NCBI GenBank assembly: GCA_937925455.1
Contig: CALEWF010000060.1
Coordinates: 1-15,264, forward strand
Length of the DNA: 15,264 nucleotides
Source of the DNA: an uncultured Flavobacteriales bacterium
GTDB lineage: Bacteria > Bacteroidota > Bacteroidia > CAIKAF01
Direction: 5' to 3'
Shown here: in pieces, positions 1 through 8,706 of the stretch
Position numbering within the stretch: the first letter of the stretch is position 1
How the letters are laid out: every line of letters begins with the position of its first letter
The notes under the pieces: model-generated
Database searches by the model: none
The model's input: the letters and a program-made list of their open reading frames with translations, nothing else
What the model was told of the DNA's origin: nothing
Translations under genes and position numbers: made by a program

Positions 1-45
1 CGAGGACTTGCAACGGACAGCCGCTTAAAGCAGCCTAATGAATAA
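1..45 (+). other. Left window edge; possible 3' end of a convergent gene
   Basis: The plus strand is open from base 1 to a TAA at 43-45 that directly abuts the tilS stop codon at 46-48, giving a 14-residue tail (RGLATDSRLKQPNE). A second plus frame is open from base 3 to a TAA at 36-38. Either could be the end of a convergent gene, but the stretch is far too short to judge coding and neither peptide is recognisable. No terminator hairpin is visible between it and tilS. Confidence 0.15.
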
Positions 46-1389
46 TTACGGCAAGTTCGTCTTTGACTCTTTGTGATAGCTGATACAAAAAACGGTAGAT
101 AATTCCGGTGTAACTTTTACCCGTTCAGAAAGGCATAAACCGGGCACATAAATAATTTCGCCGCCAGACTCCACCACCCAAATTTTTTCTTTCTCAAGCA
201 AGCTGTATTTTTTATCTGTAGCCAAATCACTAATTTTCTTTTTGCCTTTCATCCCCAGGGGCTGAATTTTATCACCGGGTTGCCAGGGCCTTATCAGTAA
301 GGGGAATGATAAATGGTTGGGATTTAGAAATACTGTGAAATTTTCTTTATCATAGACTACTTGTTGAGGCAAACAAAGTTTCCATGAAAAACCTCTGTAG
401 CTTCCCTGTTCAGGCGATTCAATCAGCCAGGCCTCTTCTTCCTCATGGGCCAGTGGTTGAATGAAAAAAAATCCGCGGGATGTAACGCAGCGGTGCGTTG
501 GGGAATCAAACCGAAGGCCGCTTTGTCCACCCATGGCATCTAGCATATCGGCAGCCTGTGAGGGTGTAAAATCAAATTCACGTACCAATTCATACATAAT
601 TTGTTCATTTACATTTCGTCCGGCAAGTTCTAACATAGAAAGTTTATATCCTGGCAAAGCAGGTTCAAAATGAACCAATTCAGTTTTCATGCGTAAAATT
701 CCTTGTCTGTACACTGCATGCGCTGCCCTCAAGTTATCGAGGTTACGCAACATCACTTCATCAAAGGAGGGGTTGAGTTGATGAAAGTAAGGAATAATTT
801 GATTTCTGATAAAATTTCGGCTATAATCATTAGATAGGTTTGAACTATCTGTGCAATAAGTAATACTTTCGAATTGCAGGAAATCTTCAATTTCCTTACG
901 AAATGCAAATAGCAAGGGACGAATAATCTTTCCATGCCTGGGTGTAATACCGGTAAGTCCATCCAAACCGGCGCCGCGGGTAAGGTTAAGAAAAAAAGTT
1001 TCAATGCTATCGTTGGCATGATGAGCCGTAGCCGTAAAATCAAGGCTGTGTTGATGCATAAGTTCTTCAAACCAAGCGTAACGTAGCTTTCTTGCTTGCT
1101 CCTGTACTCTAGTTTTTTTAGATTTTCCCCACCTTGCCTGATGAACATGTAGTTTGATATTCCATAGTTTTGCCAGCGATATTACAAATGCTTGTTCTGC
1201 ATCACTTTCATCGCCCCGCAAACCATAATTTACATGTGCCCATTCAGTATAAACACCCAACCGGTAAAGTAACATAGCCAAGGCTACTGAATCGGCTCCG
1301 CCACTTACCGCCACCAAAATCCGCGATTGATGAGCCATGTAAAATTCACTTTCCCAGTGAAGCCTAAATTTAGTTTCCAGCGGATGCAT
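46..1389 (-). CDS. tilS: tRNA(Ile)-lysidine synthase TilS
   Basis: TilS uses ATP and lysine to convert C34 of the CAU-anticodon tRNA-Ile to lysidine, changing its charging from Met to Ile and its decoding to AUA; it is a cytosolic, normally essential enzyme. The N-type ATP pyrophosphatase P-loop SGGADS is at residues 29-34, followed by VNYGLRGDESDAE (53-65), AHHANDSIET (122-131), TRGAGLDGLTGI (137-148) and the family signature RNFIRNQIIP (191-200). A C-terminal TilS_C domain covers about 363-430, with RPWQPGDKIQPLGMKGKKK. The length of 447 residues is normal for Bacteroidota. The first Met gives the usual short lead before the P-loop; Met18 is a possible but less likely start. It overlaps the 3' end of pabB by 20 bases, so the two are probably co-transcribed and translationally coupled. 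No key residue is missing. Confidence 0.96.
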   Translation of the reverse strand: MHPLETKFRLHWESEFYMAHQSRILVAVSGGADSVALAMLLYRLGVYTEWAHVNYGLRGDESDAEQAFVISLAKLWNIKLHVHQARWGKSKKTRVQEQARKLRYAWFEELMHQHSLDFTATAHHANDSIETFFLNLTRGAGLDGLTGITPRHGKIIRPLLFAFRKEIEDFLQFESITYCTDSSNLSNDYSRNFIRNQIIPYFHQLNPSFDEVMLRNLDNLRAAHAVYRQGILRMKTELVHFEPALPGYKLSMLELAGRNVNEQIMYELVREFDFTPSQAADMLDAMGGQSGLRFDSPTHRCVTSRGFFFIQPLAHEEEEAWLIESPEQGSYRGFSWKLCLPQQVVYDKENFTVFLNPNHLSFPLLIRPWQPGDKIQPLGMKGKKKISDLATDKKYSLLEKEKIWVVESGGEIIYVPGLCLSERVKVTPELSTVFCISYHKESKTNLP

Positions 1390-2563
1390 GCGGATACGAT
1401 TTTAAAACCTCAAAAATAGCAGATGCTTTGAGCATACATTCATTGTATTCTTCTTTTCCTGAAGCTTGTGAAGTAATAGCACTTCCGGCGGCAAACGTTA
1501 GCTTTTTTTCTTTAGTATGATAAAATATTGAACGGATTAGCACGCTGCAATCCATATTTCCTTGCGGATTAATATATCCTAACGTACCCGAGAAAGGACC
1601 TCGCGATGCGGCTTCATATTCATTTATTAATTGCATAGCCCGAATCTTAGGAGCGCCGGTCATAGAACCCATGGGGAATAATGCTTCCAGAATATCGGTA
1701 AAAGTAATTTCTGGCTTTAGGGCAGCGCTGATGGATGAAATCATTTGATGCACGGAAGGAAATGCATATACCCCAAACAGTTCATCTACATGTACCGAGC
1801 CAATCGAAGCAATGCGAGAAAGGTCGTTTCTTACCAAATCAACAATCATTACGTTCTCACATCTTTCTTTGGGGTTGTTTTTTAATATGAATTGTTCCTG
1901 CTCGATATCAATTTTATCCGTTCTCCGCAACGTTCCTTTCATCGGCTGTGAAAGGATATATTTTTGTTGAATAGTAAAAAAACGTTCGGGGCTGGCACTT
2001 AGAATATTTAAGTCGCCATAAGAAAAAAAGATGCTAAAAGGCATGTGCTGTTGCGTCACCAAGTGCTGCCATAAATGATACGGATTGACCAAATCGGCCT
2101 TTGCAAGAAACGGAATACAATAGTTTATTTCATAAATATCCCCCTGATGAATATGTTTTTTTAATAACTCAAAATTTTTCAGATAGGTGTTCTCATCCAC
2201 CAGAGATTGTGGTATTTCAATTTTATTATCAGAAAGATGCTGTTCTTGTTTTACAATACCTGGATGATTCACCATTACATTGTTTGCAGCAATTAGGATA
2301 ATTGAGGGAATTTGAAACAATGGTTTGGCAGGTCGAACCGGCAGATAACGATAGGAAAAGTCGTAAGCAATAAAAAAGAAAATCCACTTTCCCCTGTTTC
2401 GCTGAATAAAATCGTTGATAGCCTTAGGAGAGTAGGTTGTATTTTGCTCAACATAAACTTCCGCAGCATGATAAGCTACAATGGAATTATATTGCAAACG
2501 ATACGCCTTATTCCATCCGGCCTGCGGATCAGGATTTATCCAATGGAAAAAAGGGATATTCAT
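1370..2563 (-). CDS. pabB: Aminodeoxychorismate synthase component I (PabB)
   Basis: This chorismate-utilising enzyme makes 4-amino-4-deoxychorismate, the precursor of p-aminobenzoate in folate synthesis, using ammonia from a PabA glutaminase that is not in this window. The C-terminal chorismate-binding domain is complete: SPERF (191-195), PMKGT (207-211), IVDLVRNDLSRI (240-251), FPMGSMTGAPKIRAM (296-310) and an AGSAIT...EEYNEC ending (359-376). Lys209 in PMKGT is the diagnostic residue: PabB enzymes carry Lys here and use it as a nucleophile, whereas anthranilate synthases (TrpE) have Ala. The Trp-feedback LLES motif of TrpE is also absent. The N-terminal domain is short, as is usual in Bacteroidota. 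The gene starts 90 bases after the nqrF stop, beyond a terminator, so it probably has its own promoter; none could be identified with confidence. It continues into tilS. Confidence 0.93.
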   Translation of the reverse strand: MNIPFFHWINPDPQAGWNKAYRLQYNSIVAYHAAEVYVEQNTTYSPKAINDFIQRNRGKWIFFFIAYDFSYRYLPVRPAKPLFQIPSIILIAANNVMVNHPGIVKQEQHLSDNKIEIPQSLVDENTYLKNFELLKKHIHQGDIYEINYCIPFLAKADLVNPYHLWQHLVTQQHMPFSIFFSYGDLNILSASPERFFTIQQKYILSQPMKGTLRRTDKIDIEQEQFILKNNPKERCENVMIVDLVRNDLSRIASIGSVHVDELFGVYAFPSVHQMISSISAALKPEITFTDILEALFPMGSMTGAPKIRAMQLINEYEAASRGPFSGTLGYINPQGNMDCSVLIRSIFYHTKEKKLTFAAGSAITSQASGKEEYNECMLKASAIFEVLKSYPHASAGN

Positions 2564-2619
2564 GAGATTACAAAAGAATGGAAAAATAATTATGGAAAAG
2601 CAAAAGAAATATGTAAAAA

Positions 2620-2645
2620 CAAAAAAACCCGGCGGTTGCCGGGTT
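2620..2645 (-). terminator. Intrinsic terminator of the nqr operon
   Basis: On the minus strand, 8 bases after the nqrF stop codon, an 8-bp perfect stem AACCCGGC / GCCGGGTT with a 4-base AACC loop is followed by a T tract (T7 then G). Plus-strand arms are 2626-2633 and 2638-2645. It is a textbook rho-independent terminator reading leftwards, and it isolates pabB-tilS from nqrA-F. Confidence 0.93.
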
Positions 2646-2653
2646 GAAATTTA

Positions 2654-3967
2654 TTATCCTCCAAAATCGTCGAATGATACATGCTCTTTGGGCACTCCCC
2701 AATCTTCGCACATTTTCACTACGGCTTTATTCATCATGGGCGGACCACAGAAATAGAATTCTATTTCTTCCGGATCGGGATGTTTACTAAGGTAGTGATC
2801 AATGAAGGCCTGATGTACAAAACCCACAAAACCATCACCGTCGTCGTCTAATGATTTTTTCTCTTTCCAATTATCTTCCGGTAGCGGCTCTGATAACACT
2901 ACATAGAATTTAAAGTTGGGGAATTCTTTTTCAATCTTACGGAAATGTTCAATATAAAACAATTCACGCTTAGAGCGTCCTCCATACCAGTAAGAAACTT
3001 TTCGGTTAGTTTTTAGTGTATGGAATAAATGGAAAATATGTGAACGAAGGGGAGCCATACCAGCCCCTCCGCCAATGTACACCATTTCTTTATCGGTATT
3101 TTTAATAAAGAATTCTCCATACGGGCCAGAAATAGTAACCTTGTCGCCGGGTTTACGAGAAAAAACATAGGAAGAACAAATTCCCGGATTTACGTTCATC
3201 CACCGATTATTCGCACGATCCCAAGGAGGAGTGGCAATACGAATGTTCAACATGATGATGTTTCCTTCAGCAGGGTGATTGGCCATGGAATAAGCACGAA
3301 ATACTGGCTCCTTACTCACCATTTTTAAATCCCAGAGATTATATTTATCCCAATCTTCTTTAAATTTATCTTTTCCAGCAGGGTCATCAGGAGCTGGTGA
3401 AATATCTATATCTTTGAAATCCACTTCTATAGGTGGTACATCCAATTGAATATATCCGCCCGGTTTGAAATTCAATGTTTCGCCCTCGGGAAGTTTCACA
3501 ACAAATTCTTTAATATACGTAGCTACATTGTAATTAGATACTACTTCGCATTCCCATTTCTTAATTCCAAAAATTTCTTCCGGAATGCGAATCTTCATGT
3601 CATTACGCACTTTTACCTGACATCCTAAACGCCATTTATCAGCAATTTCCTTGCGAGTAAAATAACCAACTTCTGTTTGAAGGATTTCACCTCCGCCTTC
3701 TAAGACCTGACAACGGCACATGGCACAGGTTCCTCCACCACCGCAGGCAGAAGGAAGAAATATCTTTTCGTTACTTAATGTAGCCAACAAAGTGCTTCCT
3801 GCTTTTACCTCAATAACTTTTTCATCATTGATGGTAATTTTTACCGGACCCGATTGTGTCAACTTGGCTTTAGCAAATAATAGAAGCGCTACCAACAATA
3901 GAATAATGAATAGGAAAACTGCAACGGCAATTCCTACTTGTAATGTACTGATTTCTAAAAAAATCAT
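2654..3967 (-). CDS. nqrF: Na+-translocating NADH:quinone reductase subunit F (NqrF)
   Basis: NqrF is the NADH-oxidising entry subunit of Na+-NQR, facing the cytoplasm and anchored by one N-terminal helix (about 10-32). A ferredoxin-like [2Fe-2S] domain follows with ligands Cys75, Cys81, Cys84 and Cys116 ([10 protein letters not shown]...C). The ferredoxin-reductase module has the FAD motif RAYSMAN (224-230), the NADH-binding loop [12 protein letters not shown] (299-310), CGPPMM (408-412) and the typical C-terminus FDDFGG. At 437 residues it is about 30 longer than the Vibrio protein (408, from memory). Extra residues lie in the FAD domain (about 186-215) and in an Asp-rich loop [11 protein letters not shown] (372-382), as in other Bacteroidota. 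It is the last gene of the operon, 11 bases after nqrE, and ends at a strong terminator. Confidence 0.97.
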   Translation of the reverse strand: MIFLEISTLQVGIAVAVFLFIILLLVALLLFAKAKLTQSGPVKITINDEKVIEVKAGSTLLATLSNEKIFLPSACGGGGTCAMCRCQVLEGGGEILQTEVGYFTRKEIADKWRLGCQVKVRNDMKIRIPEEIFGIKKWECEVVSNYNVATYIKEFVVKLPEGETLNFKPGGYIQLDVPPIEVDFKDIDISPAPDDPAGKDKFKEDWDKYNLWDLKMVSKEPVFRAYSMANHPAEGNIIMLNIRIATPPWDRANNRWMNVNPGICSSYVFSRKPGDKVTISGPYGEFFIKNTDKEMVYIGGGAGMAPLRSHIFHLFHTLKTNRKVSYWYGGRSKRELFYIEHFRKIEKEFPNFKFYVVLSEPLPEDNWKEKKSLDDDGDGFVGFVHQAFIDHYLSKHPDPEEIEFYFCGPPMMNKAVVKMCEDWGVPKEHVSFDDFGG

Positions 3968-3978
3968 GATTTATTCAG

Positions 3979-4593
3979 TTAAAGTTTAATACCCATAAAA
4001 CTCATAAAAGCTATGCCCATTAATCCGGTAAGGATAAAGGCAATACCCAACCCTCTAAGAGGAGCAGGAATATGCGAATAGCGTATCTTTTCACGAATGG
4101 CGGCAATAAATACAATAGCAAGCATCCATCCAACACCGGAGCCTAAACCAAATACAGTTGCATGTGCTAACGATGGATAATCACGCTGTTGCATAAACAA
4201 TGCTCCACCTAAAATAGAGCAATTTACTGCTATGAGAGGCAAGAATATTCCTAATGAAGCGTATAATGAGGGTGAAAACTTCTCAACCGCCATTTCTACT
4301 AATTGCACAAATGCTGCAACTACCGCTATAAACATCAAAAAGCTAAGAAAACTAAGATCAACGGATGCAAATTCAGGACTCAACCATTTTAATGCCCCTT
4401 CTTTTAATAAATAATTTTCTAAAATATAGTTTATAGGTACGGTAAAACCTAATACAAAGATTACAGCAGTTCCAAGCCCAAGCGCTGTTTTTACTTTTTT
4501 AGAAACAGCCAGGTAAGAACACATGCCCAAGAAGTAGGCAAAAATCATGTTTTCAACGAAGATAGATTTTACAAATATATTTACCAGTTCCAT
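3979..4593 (-). CDS. nqrE: Na+-NQR subunit E (NqrE)
   Basis: NqrE is an integral membrane subunit related to RnfA. With NqrD it forms the pseudo-symmetric pair of half-channels holding a membrane-buried iron-sulfur centre that passes electrons from NqrF to NqrC. There are about six hydrophobic helices. The expected Cys ligands are present as Cys25 ([10 protein letters not shown]) and Cys125 ([10 protein letters not shown]), near the positions reported for Vibrio NqrE. The RnfA/NqrE hallmark [16 protein letters not shown] is at about 154-169. The length of 204 residues is normal. It begins 15 bases after nqrD and ends 11 bases before nqrF. Confidence 0.96.
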   Translation of the reverse strand: MELVNIFVKSIFVENMIFAYFLGMCSYLAVSKKVKTALGLGTAVIFVLGFTVPINYILENYLLKEGALKWLSPEFASVDLSFLSFLMFIAVVAAFVQLVEMAVEKFSPSLYASLGIFLPLIAVNCSILGGALFMQQRDYPSLAHATVFGLGSGVGWMLAIVFIAAIREKIRYSHIPAPLRGLGIAFILTGLMGIAFMSFMGIKL

Positions 4594-4608
4594 AGAATTT
4601 TTAATTTT

Positions 4609-5286
4609 TTAGTTTGCTTCAATGAGTTTGGTATTTTTGGCACGTTGTATCCAAATAATCAATCCTACCACAATCAATGCCATGGGGGGAAGAATCATCA
4701 ATCCGTTGTTCACATACCCCAGATCGTAAACAGGCTGCGGAATCACTTGAAAACCTAACCAAGTGCCGCTACCAAATATTTCACGAACGGAAGCAACCAA
4801 TACCAAGATGAGTCCATAACCTAAAGCATTTCCTACCCCGTCAAGCAATGATGGCCACCATTTATTGCCCATGGCAAAAGCTTCTAAGCGACCCATAACT
4901 ATACAATTGGTAATGATCAATCCTACGAAAACTGAAAGTTGCTTACTCATATCGTAGGCATAAGCTTTTAATAATAAATCTACTATAATAACGAGCGATG
5001 CCACAATCACCAATTGTGCAATAATTCGTACCCTTGAAGGAATTAAATTGCGAATTAATGATACAATCACATTGCCCATAGTTACAACAAACAATACCCC
5101 ACCAAACATAAAGAGCGATGGTTTGACCTGAACAGTAATAGCCAAGGCTGAACATATACCTAACACCTGAACTGTTACCGGGTTGTTATCGTTTAAAGGA
5201 TCTGTAATAAGTTTTCTTCTTTTGGCAGAAAAAAGAGCTTCTTTTTCCTTTTTTGCCAGCGTTGCCGTTGTGTTTTCAATACTCAT
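4609..5286 (-). CDS. nqrD: Na+-NQR subunit D (NqrD)
   Basis: NqrD is an integral membrane subunit related to RnfE and the partner of NqrE around the intramembrane iron-sulfur centre. Cys45 (LGICSALAI) and Cys128 (IITNCIVMGR) correspond to the two ligand cysteines. The LEAFAMGNKWWPSLLDGVGNALGY region (134-157) is typical. The cysteines sit about 16 residues later than in the Vibrio protein because of a hydrophilic, charged N-terminal extension (residues 1-25, with AKKEKEA and AKRRK), probably cytosolic. No later Met lies before the first helix, so the extension is likely real. The stop is 15 bases before the nqrE start. Confidence 0.96.
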   Translation of the reverse strand: MSIENTTATLAKKEKEALFSAKRRKLITDPLNDNNPVTVQVLGICSALAITVQVKPSLFMFGGVLFVVTMGNVIVSLIRNLIPSRVRIIAQLVIVASLVIIVDLLLKAYAYDMSKQLSVFVGLIITNCIVMGRLEAFAMGNKWWPSLLDGVGNALGYGLILVLVASVREIFGSGTWLGFQVIPQPVYDLGYVNNGLMILPPMALIVVGLIIWIQRAKNTKLIEAN

Positions 5287-5323
5287 GGCTATATGGTTTA
5301 TTGATAATTTTATTTAATAACAA

Positions 5324-6115
5324 TTATTCTGCGATTACTGTTGTAGAATCAGATGATAAAATATCATCTGACAATTCTTCAACTTTAGGTTCCTGAGTTA
5401 CCGGTTGTAAAACATTATTTTTTTCAATGTAATTTCTGAAAGACTTTAAGTATTTCATCAACATATCATTTACCCCGTTACTGGTAATGGTTCCTCCAGA
5501 GATTCCATCTACTCCGTGATCATAGCCTGCAGGATGTTTACCTGCTTTAGCTACCTCAATACCGGTAAATGTACCGGAAGCATCAACAATTTTTTTGTTA
5601 GGGAACTGCTCTTGAAACGGAGCTTTAGCAATTTCTGCCCCTAATCCGGGAGTTTCTCCTTTGTGGTCAAACACAGCACCAGCTATCGTAACGGCATCAT
5701 CTTTAATAGCCACATATCCCCAAATGGCATCCCAAAGCCCTTTCCCTCGCATTGGGATAATAAAATATTTTCCATCTTCTTTGACGCATTCGTACAATGG
5801 GAAGTATTGTTGGTCTTCTGTTTTTTTAAGTTCTTTTGCAAGATCCACTTGTTCAAAAGCATCTACCCCTTCTACCAACGTTCCATCCATTTTATACACT
5901 ACGCTACCGGTAATATATTTCTTGTAAGCAGTTTCTGCTTCAGAGGGAGATACTTGAATGTTTACAGAAGACAAGATATTCTGCATTTTTTCCAAACGTT
6001 GGTTTTTAATAAAGTTAGGTTTAGTTACTTGTGCTATCAGGGCTAAACTAATACCGACTACAACTACCATTACTGTTGAAAAAAATATGATGAATGCATT
6101 ACTTTCTCTGTTCAT
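5324..6115 (-). CDS. nqrC: Na+-NQR subunit C (NqrC), covalent FMN subunit
   Basis: NqrC has one N-terminal helix (about 8-30) and a periplasmic FMN-binding domain that receives electrons from the NqrD/E iron-sulfur centre and passes them to NqrB. The motif GETPGLGAEI (153-162) and the flavinylation site SGGTIT (206-211) are present. Thr209 is the expected phosphoester-linked FMN acceptor, attached by ApbE, which is not encoded here. The common form of the site is SGATxT; Gly208 replaces Ala. The last ~35 residues (after about 229) form a hydrophilic, acidic, Ser/Thr-rich tail (EELSDDILSSDSTT) longer than I recall for the family. It starts 3 bases after nqrB and is followed by a 37-base gap to nqrD, the largest in the operon. 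Confidence 0.95.
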   Translation of the reverse strand: MNRESNAFIIFFSTVMVVVVGISLALIAQVTKPNFIKNQRLEKMQNILSSVNIQVSPSEAETAYKKYITGSVVYKMDGTLVEGVDAFEQVDLAKELKKTEDQQYFPLYECVKEDGKYFIIPMRGKGLWDAIWGYVAIKDDAVTIAGAVFDHKGETPGLGAEIAKAPFQEQFPNKKIVDASGTFTGIEVAKAGKHPAGYDHGVDGISGGTITSNGVNDMLMKYLKSFRNYIEKNNVLQPVTQEPKVEELSDDILSSDSTTVIAE

Positions 6116-6118
6116 AAC

Positions 6119-7312
6119 TTAGGCTACTTTAACGGTTACACGTTTTAATCTTCTCTTAATGTTGGCTTGAACCACATAATAATCAATTAGCGGAGCCGCC
6201 ACATTCATAAATAATATACTCAGCATCATTCCCTCAGGATAAGCCGGGTTAAGTACTCGAATAATGATGGTAAATGCCCCAATCAAGAATCCGTAAATCA
6301 CTTTACCAATGGCAGTTTGGGCTGCTGTTACGGGGTCTGTAGCCATGAACACTGCTCCAAAGGCAAAACCTCCAAACACCAAATGCAGGTGAGCCGGAAC
6401 AGTTAAATATGGATTATCGGGGAATGAAGAAGATAACAAATTAAGCAAAGTTGCCATAAAATATCCACCGGCAAAAACAGAAACCATAATTCTCCAACTC
6501 CCAATGCCGGAAAAACCTAAAATTAATGCACCGATCAAAATGGCTAACGTAGAGGTTTCACCAATGGAACCAGGCACCAGTCCAATAAACCCTTCCATGA
6601 ATCCCATTGGCTGACCCACCGGATTTGTAATGTTGGGTCCATGGCTGGTAAATTGTGCCAACGCAGTAGCACCAGAAAATCCATCTACAGCCTTTTCACC
6701 TCCCAAGCTTATCCATACTTTATCTCCAGATATGTATGCAGGATATGCAAAGAATAAAAAGGCACGGGCAGTAAGTGCCACATTTAATACATTCATACCG
6801 GTTCCCCCGAATACCTCTTTTACAATCACCACTGCAAATACGGTTGCAACTGCTACCATCCACAGCGGTATATCCGGCGGACAAGTAAGTGGTATTAACA
6901 TCCCACTTACCAAAAATCCTTCATTTATTGAGTGTCCTTTGGCAATACAAAAACCAAATTCAACCCCAAGACCTACCGCATATGATACAATAATCAGAGG
7001 CAGTACCTTCATCAATCCATACATAACAATATCGCCTGTAGATGCTGTAGCCAATTGCCCTATTGCTTGGAAATGCTGATAACCAACATTATATATACCA
7101 AACAACAAGGCTGGAATCATAGCAAATACCACGGTGATCATGGTACGTTTCAAATCAATTCCATCGCGAATGTGTGCCCCCTTGTGGGTGGTATGCCCAG
7201 GCACAAACAAAAAGGTAGCAAAACCGTCGTAAACCGGCCAGAATTTATGAAGCTTGCCGCCTTCTTTAAAATGAGGCTCCAGCTTCTCCATCATATTTCT
7301 CAATGGCTTCAT
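6119..7312 (-). CDS. nqrB: Na+-NQR subunit B (NqrB)
   Basis: NqrB is the large polytopic subunit (about ten helices) that carries a covalently bound FMN and riboflavin, forms the main Na+ path, and reduces quinone. The flavinylation motif SGATAL is at 213-218, with Thr216 as FMN acceptor (Thr236 in Vibrio). Other family landmarks are the N-terminal amphipathic region HKFWPVYDGFATFLFVPG (22-39), VFGGTGMNVLNVALTARAFLFFAYP (167-191), and FGAVFMATDPVTAA (318-331). The length of 397 residues is typical. It follows nqrA by 17 bases and precedes nqrC by 3 bases. Confidence 0.97.
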   Translation of the reverse strand: MKPLRNMMEKLEPHFKEGGKLHKFWPVYDGFATFLFVPGHTTHKGAHIRDGIDLKRTMITVVFAMIPALLFGIYNVGYQHFQAIGQLATASTGDIVMYGLMKVLPLIIVSYAVGLGVEFGFCIAKGHSINEGFLVSGMLIPLTCPPDIPLWMVAVATVFAVVIVKEVFGGTGMNVLNVALTARAFLFFAYPAYISGDKVWISLGGEKAVDGFSGATALAQFTSHGPNITNPVGQPMGFMEGFIGLVPGSIGETSTLAILIGALILGFSGIGSWRIMVSVFAGGYFMATLLNLLSSSFPDNPYLTVPAHLHLVFGGFAFGAVFMATDPVTAAQTAIGKVIYGFLIGAFTIIIRVLNPAYPEGMMLSILFMNVAAPLIDYYVVQANIKRRLKRVTVKVA

Positions 7313-7329
7313 AGTGAAGAATACTTATT

Positions 7330-8706
7330 TTAGTGATGTACTTCTTTTTGAGATTCAATTTCTTCCAAATACAGTGCTTCCAATCCCTTACGCACAATCT
7401 CCTGAGAATTTATCTTAGAGGTGCACACAAATTCGCACAAGGCAAAATCTTCTGGGGCAACTTCATAAATTCCCAAATTTTCCTGTGCTTCAATATCGTT
7501 TGTAATAATGGCTTTGAGTAATTGAACCGGATAAATGTCCATGGGAAACACTTTTTCATATTCACCGGTTACTACAAATGCTCTTTCTTCCCCATGCATG
7601 TTAGTATTAAGCTTAAATCGCTTATTTGGCATGGCCCAGGTAAAAAATGTTCTGGAATTACTGAATTTATCAAACCCGGGAGCTAACCATCCAAAAAATT
7701 CCGGGTCATGCCCTTCTGGAATTACAGTGATTTGTGTATCATAAAATCCTAGGAACCCATCAGACGGAATTTTTGTGCCTGTAAGTACATTACCACTGAT
7801 AAAACGATTATCGGTTCCTTCCACGTTATCGGTGCCTAAAATTGATTTAATATTAGCCCCCTGAATGGTACGTACATACCGGCGCTTCTTTACCTGAGAA
7901 CCGGTAACGGCTACTATACGATGGGCATCATAACGCCCTTCTAACAAGAAACGACCTATAATTACCAAATCCTGAGGAGTAGAATACCATACAATATCGC
8001 CTTTGTTAATAGGATCAATATGATGAATTTGTACGCCTACATTGCCCGAAGGATGCGGTCCGGAAAATGTATTTATTTCAACTCCTTTTGCCTGCAGAAA
8101 TAGCGGAGATTTTACCTTGTCTTTGTGAATATTTAAATGTACTACCGGGCAAAGCTTTTTTAATGCTGCAAGGCCTGCTTCAAAATACTTTTCATTTCCC
8201 TGCATCACAAAATCAGAATCAGGAGCTAAGGGAGATGAATCAAAAGCAGAAACAAAAATGGACTTAGGCGATTTTTCCGGGTTTGCTACCGCACTATAAG
8301 GACGCTGGCGAATAAAATTCCAGGCACCACTTTTACACAACAAATCAATTAATTGTTCTCTGGAAAGGCTTTCCGGATTGCCAACATTGAAAGGAAGATA
8401 TGAAATCTCTTTATCAGCTAAAATTCTAATTTCTTCCAACACACGTTTAGCCCCACGCTTCACCTCCACCACTTCTCCACTCACCGGAGAACAAATCATC
8501 ACGTGTGGATTATTCTTATCGTACATTAGCGGGGATCCGGCTTTTACTTCATCACCAGGATTAACTAACACTTTGGGCTTTATGGCCACAAAGTCTTCCG
8601 GGCGTATTGCTACAGTTTCTGGCATATCAGCGTTTACCAGTACCTTTTCGGCTTCTCCATCCAATCGGATATCTAGGCCTTTTTTAATTTTAATGTTTTT
8701 TCCCAT
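7330..8706 (-). CDS. nqrA: Na+-NQR subunit A (NqrA)
   Basis: NqrA is the peripheral cytoplasmic subunit of Na+-NQR, related to RnfC, and is implicated in quinone binding. It is the first gene of the operon. The N-terminus IKIKKGLDIRLDGEAE is the classic NqrA opening, and the C-terminal region ends with EDFALCEFVCTSKINSQEIVRKGLEAL, a conserved NqrA signature. The frame is open to an ATG at 8772, but I chose the ATG at 8704-8706 (458 residues). It places MGKNIKIKKGLDI at the N-terminus as in homologues, and the 22 upstream residues (MSNQLLKIIKF...) would overlap the likely promoter. The upstream sequence TGGAGGAAAC in the leader is purine-rich but sits about 25 bases from this start. It is divergent from the T9SS Plug gene. 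Confidence 0.95.
   Translation of the reverse strand: MGKNIKIKKGLDIRLDGEAEKVLVNADMPETVAIRPEDFVAIKPKVLVNPGDEVKAGSPLMYDKNNPHVMICSPVSGEVVEVKRGAKRVLEEIRILADKEISYLPFNVGNPESLSREQLIDLLCKSGAWNFIRQRPYSAVANPEKSPKSIFVSAFDSSPLAPDSDFVMQGNEKYFEAGLAALKKLCPVVHLNIHKDKVKSPLFLQAKGVEINTFSGPHPSGNVGVQIHHIDPINKGDIVWYSTPQDLVIIGRFLLEGRYDAHRIVAVTGSQVKKRRYVRTIQGANIKSILGTDNVEGTDNRFISGNVLTGTKIPSDGFLGFYDTQITVIPEGHDPEFFGWLAPGFDKFSNSRTFFTWAMPNKRFKLNTNMHGEERAFVVTGEYEKVFPMDIYPVQLLKAIITNDIEAQENLGIYEVAPEDFALCEFVCTSKINSQEIVRKGLEALYLEEIESQKEVHH

Noticed and set aside
753..1148. Minus-strand frame of 131 codons inside tilS
   Set aside because: It lies wholly within the well-supported tilS gene in another frame and has no family features.
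1370..2563. Anthranilate synthase TrpE or isochorismate synthase
   Set aside because: Lys209 in PMKGT and absence of the LLES feedback motif point to PabB; no trp or menaquinone genes are nearby.
6630..7079. Plus-strand frame of 149 codons opposite nqrB
   Set aside because: It is antisense to a fully conserved nqrB; long antisense frames are common opposite membrane-protein genes and the product has no recognisable features.
2654..8706. Rnf complex instead of Na+-NQR
   Set aside because: The presence of NqrF with both ferredoxin and FAD/NADH modules, NqrA without Rnf-type Fe4S4 motifs, no RnfB, and gene order A-B-C-D-E-F are diagnostic for Na+-NQR.
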